Source: Promicromonosporaceae bacterium (GTDB lineage Bacteria; Actinomycetota; Actinomycetes; Actinomycetales; Cellulomonadaceae). Taken from it: a stretch of 8,809 nucleotides of DNA. The stretch spans positions 1 through 8,809 of the forward strand of contig WQZL01000104.1 of NCBI GenBank assembly GCA_009780755.1, written 5' to 3'. The notes under the pieces were generated by a model that was not told the origin of the DNA, did not search any database, and saw only the letters and a list, made by a program, of their open reading frames with translations. This document shows positions 1 through 7,005 of the stretch, in pieces. Numbering within the stretch: the first letter of the stretch is position 1; each line of letters starts with the position of its first letter. The position numbers and the translations under genes were made by a program.

Positions 1-3000
1 ACGCGAACGGCGTCGACCGTGGTTGCGCCCTGCCACCGCCAGGGTCCGACGGGGACGACGAGACCGGCGAGCCAGGCGGGGTCGTCGATTCGGCAAGGTG
101 CGGGGGCGTCGAGGGCGTCGCGGAGGCGAGTGTGGGCGATCTTGGCCGGGTCTGGGGCGGCGTTGCGTAGGGCGTGGTCGACGTCGTCTAGCTCGGTGAG
201 CGCTTCGGTGACTTGGGCGGCGTGGTGGGCTGGGTCACGGACGGTAGCGAGGTGTGTTTGAGCGGCAGCAGAGTTGGCGCGGAGTCGGGCAAGGCGACGC
301 GGGGTTAGCGGGGTGCCATCAGCCAGGGTAAGCGGCAGCCCGCCGTCTTCCTGTTCGGCGGCCAGGGTCTCAGCGTTGACGGAGGCCTGCTCAGCGAGCT
401 CGGCGGCGTGCTCGGCCGTCTTGATGGCGTCGTGGTGAGCGCCGGGGGCGGTGAGCTTGTCAACGGCAGTTAGGGCAGTGGCGTGGGCGTGGGCCAGCGC
501 GACGAGGTGCGGGTCGCCTTCATCGTGGCCCAGTCCTTCTAGCGCGTCTTGCAGAGGGTCGGGGTCACGGGTCAGGGGGACGCGGCAGATGAGTCGGTCG
601 GCTCGCTCGGCGTGCGTGGCATACGCGCGGCGGTAGACGGTTACGAGCGCGTTCCAGGCCACGGAACTGGTCATCTGCTCGACGATCTGTGGCCCCCAAC
701 TATCCGTTAACCGCTCGATCAGCCCAGGAGCGGCCGCGAAGGAAGCGAGCAGGTCGTGCTCGGCAACGAGCTGGCCCAGGTGCTCGCGCTCTGCAGTGGC
801 GGCTTCGGTTTGTTCGTGCGCGGTGGTATCTGCGCCTTGAGCGGCGAGGATTTTAGCGATCACGTTCCGGGCCGTTGGCCGGTTGTCGACCATCACGCCG
901 AACCACTCATCTAGCCGGGCTTGGATCACTTCACCGGGTAGCCCTGGCCCGTCTGCCCCGACGCGCGGCCGGGCCATCGCCTTTCCTAGCTTTTCGCGGT
1001 CTAGCCCTTCGCCCACCTTGAGCCCTTCGAGGCCACCTGCGATGGCCGCGGGCAGGGTGAACTTCTTCCCGAGCTCACCGGTCTGGCGGGCGACCTGTAC
1101 TACCCGCACGCTGCCGTCGGCGCGCATTGCGGTGACTTGTAGGGTGACTGCTTCGCGGTCTAGGCGCCAGTTCGCTCGGTGCTCGGCGCTCATTTCTTGC
1201 TCGTCTGGTAGACCGATCCAGACGTGGTTCTCGTACCGGCCACGCGTCATCGCGACATAAAGCAGCTCGCGGGTGAGCCGGGCGCCGTAGGGGATAGCGA
1301 CGTGGGCCTCGTCCACGGTGATGCCTTGAGCTCGGTGCGCGGTGATCGCGTACCCGAGCTCACACTGGACTTGGGCATACCAAGCGGGCAGAGTGATCGA
1401 CACGTCCCGGGCGTCTTCCCGGATCGCGGTGATCGACCCGTCCGGGTTGATGGCCGTGACGATGAGGGTGTTACCGTTATAGATCGGGTTCCCGATCGTG
1501 TCTCGCAACTGGCGGTTGTTATCGCGGGCGACGATTACTTCTCCGACCCCGGCGTTCAGGTCATACCGGACCGGCACGGTGCGGGAGGCATCAACCTCGC
1601 CTGCTTCGCGGCGTTCTAGGGTTGTGCGGAGGTTGAGTTCACCAACCTGCTCGTTAGTCCCCGCGACCAGAATCGTGGTGCGCCCGGCTCGTTGGGCTGC
1701 CCGCGCGGCTTCGTAGGCCTCGTCCATCACGTCATCGGTCAGGCCTTCGTGGACACGGCCGTGTTCTTCGTAGAACCTGGCCCCTTCCGGCAGGTCGTCC
1801 TCTTCGTCGACGTGGGGGTAGGCGAACGCGGAAATGTCTCCATCACGCAGCAGCAGCGAGGCGGCGCCCTCATCAACGTTGCGGGTGCCATCGGGGTGGA
1901 TGAACCGCCACAGCGTGGATAAGTGCACGGCCTTGCCTTGCCGATCAAGCCATCCCAACATGCCGCCAACCTCGGGAGCATCGAGCTGGGCTGGGTCGCC
2001 AATCAGCGCGACCTTTGCCCCCGCCTCAGCGGCGAGGCGGCCGATAGCGGCCAGGTCGTGGGTGGAACACATCGAGGCCTCATCAACGACCACCAGCGAC
2101 CCAGGGCGCAGGGTCACCGATGCTTCCTCAGCGTCAGCTTTCGTTAGCAAGCGGAGGGTCTTGGCGCGGGTGGCTGGATCCCGCGTGCGAGTCAGTGTCG
2201 TTCCGAGCTTGGCCCGCCACTCATCCCGGCCAGCTCGGGCTTCTGGAGTATTGGCCACTAGTAGCCCGGCCACGGTGTGTGTGTCGATCCCTACGGCGGC
2301 GGAGAGCTCTTCTGCGGCAACCGCAGACGGCGCGACCCCAATAACCCGCCCCGGCCCGTGGCCGGCTTCCCAGGCCGTGCGGACGGCATTCATGGTGCGG
2401 GTCTTACCCGCACCAGCCGGGCCAACCACCGCCGCCAACGACGCCCTGGTAGTCGTGATGTGCAGGGCGGCCGCACGCTGATCATCAGAGAGCTGACCCA
2501 CCACACCCACGTCGGTCAACACCGCAGCTGCCAGCTCGGTGGGTATCGCGGCGTCGGTAGGGGTGGTGGTTAGGGTGTTGAGGAACGCTTCAGCATCAAA
2601 AACCTCACGGGAAGTGAAACGAGCGGTGGTGGGTTTATCAAAACCAACCGCCCCACCAAACGCGAGCCGCGCATCATTCTCTGCCCCGGCTGGTAGCCGG
2701 TACCGGGTCGTGGTTACTGGGACACACATCGCAATCGCCCGATCCGCAACCGCCGACGTTAGTGCCTCCCGTTCGCCTTCTCGCATCGGGATAAGCCGGG
2801 TCAACCGTTCAGCCTCATTACGCGCAGTACCCTTCGTCCAGGTCGCTGAAAAACGTGAAAGCCGAGCATGAACCAACACCGCAGCGTCCTGCGTTACGAG
2901 TTCTTCGGAGAGTTCGTCATCCTCGTAATACTGCTCCACATCCACTTCACCACCGCGAACTGCGCGAGTCCGGGCATGCGCGGCCACGATCTCGTGATTC

Positions 3001-4139
3001 TGCCAAGACTCAATCAACGTACGAGCAAGACGATTCATCACCACCCCACTCGATAACACCGACTCCGCACCAACAGCCGAGGACGCCCGGCCTAACGTTG
3101 CTTCTCGCAAGCTTTCGGGAGTAACACCAACCTCTGCGGCCTGCCCACGCCACCTGATCCGCAACTCGCTCTTTGAAGCGACTACCTTGTCCTTGGGTTT
3201 ACGGGTCTCAAGGAATGCCTGATGCTCAATCGCGGCCAGCTGCCTCTCGGTAGGCTCTCCCGTGTTGCTAGCACGCCACTCAACCAACAGCTCCTCAGCA
3301 CGCTGCTTCAACGCGTGGCGGCGCTTAGAAAACATGGCAATCAACCCCGTAGGGACACCCTCAATATCAGCGACCACCGCGCGAGTATTCTTCGCCTCGG
3401 GGCGGTCGCGTTCAATAAACGACAACCCCAGATTATTGCGAAGCAGATCAAGCAGAATGTTCTCATGAACCTCGGACGCGGTAACCGCCATCTCATGAAA
3501 GGGGTCACCATCAATCGTGAGCCACTTACCGTCATCAGCCCGCTGTACACGATTCGCCACCGCCACATGCGTATGCAGGTGCGGATCACCATCACGCGAC
3601 TCATAATGCTTATACGCGATAGCAACCAGCCCACGAGTTTTATCCGCCTTCACCCCACCACTACCCGAACGAGTCGAAAGCACGTTGTCTTCAATCCAAG
3701 AAAGCGTCAACGTGACCGACTGGTCATACCAATGCTCAATAGCCGCCTGCAAAGCATCATCCGCCAAAGCCCACTCAATCGACACAGACTTCGGAATACG
3801 AAACGTCAGATCATAACCTGATAACGCTTCCCGCTCGATACCATCCTTATCCACATAAGGCCGCTCCGAAGGAAGGTTCCCCAATGCCCGGAAAGTCTTC
3901 GGATGGCGTAAATATGAAAATAGAATCTTCGCCTCGCTTTTCGTTGCAACACTCTCCGAACGAATACCCAACCCGTCAAGGCCACTGCCCAGCCAAATAC
4001 CTGGCGGGCTACCGGGATGGTTGAAGTAATTCGCCGCGTCGCCTATAGCGGGTCGGTCACCATCTCCCATCAGGATCGTGTTCAACAAGTAACTCACGCC
4101 CGCGCTTTTCGCCAACGGAGTCAGATGCATCGCCGCCAT
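1..4139 (-). CDS. MobF-family (TrwC/TraI-like) conjugative relaxase-helicase, 3' end outside window
   Basis: The frame is open with no stop for 1379 codons from the ATG at 4139 to the window edge, so the C-terminus is missing. Residues 1 to about 330 form a TrwC-type relaxase domain: a candidate nicking tyrosine at Y17 (VSYLLNT), a second tyrosine at Y38 followed by PPGIWLGSG, and the metal-binding three-histidine motif HLHTH at 187-191. A superfamily 1 helicase follows: Walker A GPAGAGKT at 573-580, Walker B VVVDEAS with D686-E687, GDPAQL at 714-719, TAHRAQG around 933-939 and YVAMTRGR ending at R968. In this family the relaxase nicks one strand at oriT, stays bound to the 5' end and unwinds the plasmid for transfer. 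The part beyond residue 1000 is Ala/Glu/His-rich and not recognised in detail. The start lies 2 nt after the stop of the preceding gene, suggesting translational coupling; an ATG three codons in (M4) is possible. G+C is much lower in the 5' third than in the rest. Confidence 0.95.
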   Translation of the reverse strand, partial: MAAMHLTPLAKSAGVSYLLNTILMGDGDRPAIGDAANYFNHPGSPPGIWLGSGLDGLGIRSESVATKSEAKILFSYLRHPKTFRALGNLPSERPYVDKDGIEREALSGYDLTFRIPKSVSIEWALADDALQAAIEHWYDQSVTLTLSWIEDNVLSTRSGSGGVKADKTRGLVAIAYKHYESRDGDPHLHTHVAVANRVQRADDGKWLTIDGDPFHEMAVTASEVHENILLDLLRNNLGLSFIERDRPEAKNTRAVVADIEGVPTGLIAMFSKRRHALKQRAEELLVEWRASNTGEPTERQLAAIEHQAFLETRKPKDKVVASKSELRIRWRGQAAEVGVTPESLREATLGRASSAVGAESVLSSGVVMNRLARTLIESWQNHEIVAAHARTRAVRGGEVDVEQYYEDDELSEELVTQDAAVLVHARLSRFSATWTKGTARNEAERLTRLIPMREGEREALTSAVADRAIAMCVPVTTTRYRLPAGAENDARLAFGGAVGFDKPTTARFTSREVFDAEAFLNTLTTTPTDAAIPTELAAAVLTDVGVVGQLSDDQRAAALHITTTRASLAAVVGPAGAGKTRTMNAVRTAWEAGHGPGRVIGVAPSAVAAEELSAAVGIDTHTVAGLLVANTPEARAGRDEWRAKLGTTLTRTRDPATRAKTLRLLTKADAEEASVTLRPGSLVVVDEASMCSTHDLAAIGRLAAEAGAKVALIGDPAQLDAPEVGGMLGWLDRQGKAVHLSTLWRFIHPDGTRNVDEGAASLLLRDGDISAFAYPHVDEEDDLPEGARFYEEHGRVHEGLTDDVMDEAYEAARAAQRAGRTTILVAGTNEQVGELNLRTTLERREAGEVDASRTVPVRYDLNAGVGEVIVARDNNRQLRDTIGNPIYNGNTLIVTAINPDGSITAIREDARDVSITLPAWYAQVQCELGYAITAHRAQGITVDEAHVAIPYGARLTRELLYVAMTRGRYENHVWIGLPDEQEMSAEHRANWRLDREAVTLQVTAMRADGSVRVVQVARQTGELGKKFTLPAAIAGGLEGLKVGEGLDREKLGKAMARPRVGADGPGLPGEVIQARLDEWFGVMVDNRPTARNVIAKILAAQGADTTAHEQTEAATAEREHLGQLVAEHDLLASFAAAPGLIERLTDSWGPQIVEQMTSSVAWNALVTVYRRAYATHAERADRLICRVPLTRDPDPLQDALEGLGHDEGDPHLVALAHAHATALTAVDKLTAPGAHHDAIKTAEHAAELAEQASVNAETLAAEQEDGGLPLTLADGTPLTPRRLARLRANSAAAQTHLATVRDPAHHAAQVTEALTELDDVDHALRNAAPDPAKIAHTRLRDALDAPAPCRIDDPAWLAGLVVPVGPWRWQGATTVDAVR

Positions 4140-4141
4140 AA

Positions 4142-4816
4142 CTATGCCACCCCACCAACATCACCGAGCTGCCCGGAGGCCGCAATAACACTATCCAGCC
4201 ACTCACGAATCTCACGCGGCAACAAAGTCTTAGTCTTGCCCACGATTTCAAGCACCAACCCAGCAAGATCAGCAGCAGACTCGCGCAACTCCGCATTCTC
4301 ACCCCGCAACTCGACGACTTGCTGCGCCAACCGCTCAAGACTCACCTGATGCTCACGAGCTGCTTCATGAGCATCAGGAAGAAGCAATGTCGCGAGCTGA
4401 ACAATCTCTCGATACTCACGAGTCGCGCGCCGCAAAGCCGCTACCTGTCTACTCTGCCGTCGCTTGATCCTGTGATACGGAGCATCCCGAACCTTCCCCA
4501 CCGCCACCTTGCACTCAACAGAGCAATACAACGCACCCCGAACCAGCCGAACCGCAGGGATCGGACTACCACAGTCCTCACGCCCACAAGGAGTCACCGA
4601 AATTGATGAGTCAGCGCGCCGTAAAGCGCTCCGGCGTTCTGATCTCTTCTGTAATTCAGCGGCCCGATTATCGGAATTCGCGCGCCATCGCTTACGACGC
4701 TCACGCGCTCCACAGGTTTCAGAACAATAAACAGCCAGCATTGAACGCTCAGGGCTGATATCGGCCTCACAGCCACCAGCGGGACACGATCGAGGCGCCA
4801 GGGGGAGGTTGTTCAT
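4142..4816 (-). CDS. Double zinc-finger coiled-coil protein upstream of relaxase
   Basis: A 224-residue protein of unrecognised family. Two similar four-cysteine motifs are visible: C11-x4-C16-x14-C31-x3-C35 and C77-x4-C82-x15-C98-x3-C102, each with the pattern YCSxxC at its second pair and each followed by a basic stretch. Residues about 36-66 and 104-136 are rich in Arg and Lys. Residues about 125-190 look like a coiled coil (QQVVELRGENAEL). There is no membrane segment or signal peptide. The stop is 2 nt before the relaxase ATG, so the two genes form an operon. From position and charge I infer a DNA-binding relaxosome accessory protein, comparable in role but not in sequence to TrwA or TraY; this is not proven. 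The ribosome binding site is unclear: AGGGG is only 1 nt from the ATG and GGAG is 12 nt away. No better in-frame ATG, GTG or TTG was found upstream. Confidence 0.85.
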   Translation of the reverse strand: MNNLPLAPRSCPAGGCEADISPERSMLAVYCSETCGARERRKRWRANSDNRAAELQKRSERRSALRRADSSISVTPCGREDCGSPIPAVRLVRGALYCSVECKVAVGKVRDAPYHRIKRRQSRQVAALRRATREYREIVQLATLLLPDAHEAAREHQVSLERLAQQVVELRGENAELRESAADLAGLVLEIVGKTKTLLPREIREWLDSVIAASGQLGDVGGVA

Positions 4817-4978
4817 ACCCCTACATCGCTCCGACGGCCGCTCCCGGCCGCTCGATATCGAAGCCGTGACGCCCGTGACACCCGCACCTGACAGAACCCC
4901 GAGTGCAAGATGCGCGCTTATCCATCTCGTTCCCTCACTCCTACCTCCTGAACCTCTACGTTCTGCTGAATGGTGGGG

Positions 4979-4994
4979 TGATATCGGTTGAGCT
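4979..4994 (+). repeat. 16-bp direct repeat, copy 1
   Basis: TGATATCGGTTGAGCT, identical to the copy at 5049-5064, with starts exactly 70 bp apart. It lies in the G+T-rich non-coding region upstream of the mob operon. The core GATATCG also occurs once more near 4853. It could be a binding site for a relaxosome protein or regulator. Confidence 0.8.
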
Positions 4995-5048
4995 GGCTCT
5001 TACTTGGTTCACTCTGCTCGTGGTGGGTTGCTGGTGCTGAGTTGAGGT

Positions 5049-5064
5049 TGATATCGGTTGAGCT
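5049..5064 (+). repeat. 16-bp direct repeat, copy 2
   Basis: TGATATCGGTTGAGCT, an exact copy of 4979-4994. The sequence after it (TGCTTGGT) also resembles the sequence after copy 1 (GGCTCTTACTTGGT) with a small gap, so the original repeat unit was probably longer than 16 bp. Confidence 0.8.
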
Positions 5065-5160
5065 TGCTTGGTGGAGCTAGTTGAGTTGCTGTCGGGGCAG
5101 CTGGCTCTACTTGCGGCCGTTCCCGCGGCGATCCGACTGGCCGAGGCAAGGGGTTGCTGA

Positions 5161-5306
5161 GAAAATCGAGCCGTGAATGTGGAGCGGAGGGCTGTAGCAG
5201 CGGTGGATACCGCTATAGGAATCTGCCCACAATTGGACTCATATATTGACGTTGATGATAAGACTCCGATCACGGACGGACACATTGACATTCACAGGCC
5301 AGACGG
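5161..5306 (+). pseudogene. 5' remnant of a DUF4365-like gene
   Basis: The plus-strand frame from 5161 (after a TGA at 5158-5160) encodes about 48 residues beginning ENRAVNVERRAVAAVD and containing DDKTPITDGHIDIH. From memory this resembles the N-terminal part of DUF4365-type proteins, where a DKxPxxDGxIxxY-like segment precedes an RVPVQVKG-like strand. The resemblance stops near 5306. The same frame runs on to 5532 but becomes Arg/Trp/Cys-rich and overlaps the minus-strand membrane protein gene. A one-base shift into another frame gives RQVAFSVKVRHVS before a stop at 5391-5393, which could be a decayed continuation or chance. No ribosome binding site is visible and the only start is a weak GTG at 5173. 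Most likely a truncated, non-functional fragment, and the only sign of a plus-strand gene here. Confidence 0.45.
5199..5214. repeat. Short inverted repeat
   Basis: AGCGGT and ACCGCT separated by GGAT form a perfect 6-bp stem with a 4-nt loop. It has no T-run on either side, so it is not a clear terminator, and it lies inside the DUF4365-like remnant. Its function is unknown and it may be chance. Confidence 0.3.
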
Positions 5307-5417
5307 CCCACGATCAAGCAGATGCGCCAGGTGGCGTTTAGCGTCAAGGTTCGTCATGTCAGTACCGCCTTTCTGCGGAGGAATAGCCAGTAAGACCGAG
5401 TACCATCCGTGGATCAT
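5292..5417 (-). CDS. Small ORF (41 aa) with strong ribosome binding site
   Basis: The ORF starts MIHGWYSVLLAIPPQKGG and ends DRGPSGL before TGA. It is supported mainly by a near-perfect ribosome binding site, AAGGAG at 5428-5423, 5 nt before the ATG, and by its place 14 nt after the stop of the upstream membrane protein gene in the same direction. A second internal ATG (codon 21, MTNLDAKRH) also has a purine-rich AAAGGCGG a few bases upstream. I do not recognise the protein. Its stop falls where the facing DUF4365-like fragment loses similarity, so this may be the 5' stub of a longer gene cut by a deletion. It could equally be a genuine short peptide at the end of the par operon. Confidence 0.5.
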   Translation of the reverse strand: MIHGWYSVLLAIPPQKGGTDMTNLDAKRHLAHLLDRGPSGL

Positions 5418-5422
5418 GGTGT

Positions 5423-5428
5423 CTCCTT
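5423..5428 (-). promoter_or_regulatory. Ribosome binding site of 41-aa ORF
   Basis: AAGGAG on the minus strand, 5 nt (ACACC) before the ATG at 5417. It is the main reason to accept this very short ORF. The sequence GGAGACACC also precedes the gene starting at 5935. Confidence 0.6.
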
Positions 5429-5431
5429 CGA

Positions 5432-5935
5432 TCAATGGATTACGTCAACTGCGCGTGGGTTGGCTTCGAGTTGTGCCGCGCACTCAGGGCAGATGCCCTT
5501 GTCTGGCGGGGCTGTGGCAAGCTCAGCAATGAAACACAGAACTTCTCCGCACAGGGATTGCCCTGCCCGGAAGTAGTGCAAAGCTTCTGTGGAGATGCGG
5601 AGCATCCATCCCTCAGTCGCACCGGCTGTCTCAGCTGCGAGACGCCGAACGCGGCGTTCTGTGAACTGCCCGCCAAGATGGATAAACGCTGGTGGGATAC
5701 TTCCCGCAGTGAGCAACACAACTACAACCACCCACACAGCAAAGCCCTCATCGCCAACAAGAAACGCGAGAAACAATGCGACAATGGCTGGGAAAGCAAA
5801 CGCGAGGTACATGCCGTGTTCCCAGTTCCGCAAGCGCTTCCTAGCACGAGCTGACCAACGCGCAGAACAGACCACGCCCAGCGCGGCAAATCCAAGCCCC
5901 TGAGCGGCTCGGAGCAAGATGTCAGTTGTTAGCAT
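5432..5935 (-). CDS. Three-span membrane protein with C-terminal HYFR-SLCG-CPEC zinc-ribbon-like tail
   Basis: A 167-residue protein of unrecognised family. Three hydrophobic segments lie at about 8-25, 42-61 and 65-84 (the last includes WVVVVVLLTAG), and a basic stretch at about 26-37 follows the first. The hydrophilic tail carries HYFRAGQSLCG from H120 with C129, then CPEC with C149 and C152, which could bind one zinc ion. The tail motif closely matches the out-of-frame domain after ParA at 7440-7634. I chose the ATG at 5935 because GGAG lies 7 nt before it. An ATG ten codons upstream (5965) has no such site and would overlap the preceding gene by 44 nt instead of 14 nt. The overlap with the upstream gene implies coupled translation. 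A membrane role linked to partition or to cell-surface functions of the element is possible but only inferred. Confidence 0.85.
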   Translation of the reverse strand: MLTTDILLRAAQGLGFAALGVVCSARWSARARKRLRNWEHGMYLAFAFPAIVALFLAFLVGDEGFAVWVVVVVLLTAGSIPPAFIHLGGQFTERRVRRLAAETAGATEGWMLRISTEALHYFRAGQSLCGEVLCFIAELATAPPDKGICPECAAQLEANPRAVDVIH

Positions 5936-6950
5936 CAGGTGTCTCCGGTATCTGTTGTGTGGCATCTAGCAAAGGGCGCTGAGCTTGTTCGATCTTGGCC
6001 AGCGCTCGTTTGGGCACTACGACAGTGGTAAGAGCGGCAAGGATCTTCATTGCCCGGCTGTATGCCAGTTGTCGTTCGTTCCTAGTTGCTCCAGTGTTCT
6101 CGGCTTTGCGTAACAGGGTTCGGGCGGTCTTGAGCTTTTTGCGTTCCTCGGCTGGGATCGAGGATTGGCCGACCTTCTTAGCATGTGTGAGCGCGGCGTC
6201 CCATGCCTCACCAAAAGCGGCCACGGCTTTCGCGTAAGGGAAAGATCGGAGATCAGTAGTCTCATCAGTGCCTACCGGCATGGTGTCATCGATCTCATCA
6301 GCGACTTTCATCGCGCGGAGCATCACGGCCGTAGTTGGCACCGACGCATCAGAGAGCGCGGGTAACTCAAAGAGGGTGTCCCAATCCGTCTCGGAGTCGA
6401 GATACTGGCGTCGTAATTCGTGGTGCTTGGCCCGGATCGTCTCCCAATCAGCTTCAACCCGCCGAGCTGCCGCGACCGCAATGGCACGAGCCTCCAGCGC
6501 GCGGCGCCGATCAGCACGCAAGCGCCGACACCCGAAATACACCCCCGCTACTACGGCCAGAACACAAAGGCCGATACCCAGATTGACCAGCACTTGCAAA
6601 CCAGAAACCCCGCTCTCAACCATCGAGTCATGCGACTCAGAAAGTGCAGGGGAAGGAACCGGTGACAACGTGGGAGGATCGAAGATTTCTAACTCGTCGT
6701 CATCCATAAACCTCGGAACAATCAGGGATAGCACGAACCCACCCAGGCCAACACACACCAGAACAATCCCTGTCTGCCAGAAGCTTCGGCCACCTGGGTA
6801 CACCAAAGTCCAGGCGCCAACAGCGAGGGACCCAACCAGCACAGCAATAAAAGGGAGGATCGGCAGCAACCGCACGAGTAATTCAGGGAATATAACAACC
6901 GGCCCAAGCTGGTCAACAGCAGCGGGAATAAGGGCCATGATGAGCTTCAT
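5922..6950 (-). CDS. Three-span membrane protein with long charged C-terminal domain
   Basis: A 342-residue protein with hydrophobic segments at about 30-50, 58-79 and 117-140. An acidic, Pro/Ser-rich linker (MDDDELEIFDPPTLSPVPS) lies between the second and third. The rest is soluble and mostly helical: a likely coiled coil at about 145-185, a segment TDWDTLFELPALSDASVP around 188-205, then Ala/Lys/Arg-rich helices. The soluble part resembles, from memory, a large group of uncharacterised actinobacterial membrane proteins found on plasmids and integrated elements; I know no function for them. The frame stays open upstream as far as 7337, but that part merely overlaps the ribbon-helix-helix gene. 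I start at 6950 because GAGG lies 8 nt before that ATG and the hydrophobic protein begins there. The gene follows the DNA-binding protein gene by 55 nt and overlaps the next gene by 14 nt. Confidence 0.85.
   Translation of the reverse strand: MKLIMALIPAAVDQLGPVVIFPELLVRLLPILPFIAVLVGSLAVGAWTLVYPGGRSFWQTGIVLVCVGLGGFVLSLIVPRFMDDDELEIFDPPTLSPVPSPALSESHDSMVESGVSGLQVLVNLGIGLCVLAVVAGVYFGCRRLRADRRRALEARAIAVAAARRVEADWETIRAKHHELRRQYLDSETDWDTLFELPALSDASVPTTAVMLRAMKVADEIDDTMPVGTDETTDLRSFPYAKAVAAFGEAWDAALTHAKKVGQSSIPAEERKKLKTARTLLRKAENTGATRNERQLAYSRAMKILAALTTVVVPKRALAKIEQAQRPLLDATQQIPETPDANN
5943..5946 (-). promoter_or_regulatory. Ribosome binding site selecting start at 5935
   Basis: GGAG on the minus strand, 7 nt before the ATG at 5935 and inside the end of the upstream coding region. 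It favours this start over the ATG at 5965. Confidence 0.6.
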
Positions 6951-7005
6951 GTTCCAGCCCTCAAGCTCCACTCCCTCGAGGTTGGCTGCGTTAGTAGTGG
7001 GAATC

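Larger units (their letters stand above)
4817..5160. other. Non-coding region, candidate oriT and mob operon promoter region
   Basis: About 340 bp upstream of the mobilisation operon with no credible gene. It contains an exact 16-bp direct repeat, a second shorter repeat (AGCTGGCTCT at 4991-5000 and 5099-5108, each followed shortly by ACTTG), and a near-perfect tandem pair GTGACGCCC/GTGACACCC around 4865-4882. The section from about 4970 to 5100 is strongly G+T-rich on the plus strand (45 of 60 bases in 5001-5060). Origins of transfer often lie immediately upstream of the relaxase operon and carry repeats with strand-biased composition, so oriT is the leading guess. I cannot place a nic site or a convincing -35/-10 pair. 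Confidence 0.45.

Noticed and set aside
1834..2481. Plus-strand open frame of 215 codons
   Set aside because: It is antisense to the helicase Walker motifs and Ser/Ala/Arg-rich, as expected for the complement of a high-GC gene.
3222..3821. Plus-strand open frame of 199 codons
   Set aside because: It is antisense to the relaxase domain, which contains the catalytic histidines in the correct frame. Its composition is Arg/Asn/Ile-rich and nothing is recognised.
4956..5291. Minus-strand open frame of 111 codons in the intergenic region
   Set aside because: It has no ribosome binding site, and its low-complexity Ser/Thr/Gln composition comes from the G+T-rich repeat DNA on the other strand.
5325..5336. 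CGCC-AGGT-GGCG inverted repeat as a terminator
   Set aside because: The stem is only 4 bp, it has no T-run, and it lies inside the 41-aa ORF.
5173..5532. Plus-strand frame as an intact 119-aa protein
   Set aside because: Only the first ~45 codons look like a protein family. The rest overlaps the minus-strand membrane protein gene and loses similarity, so I list a remnant instead.
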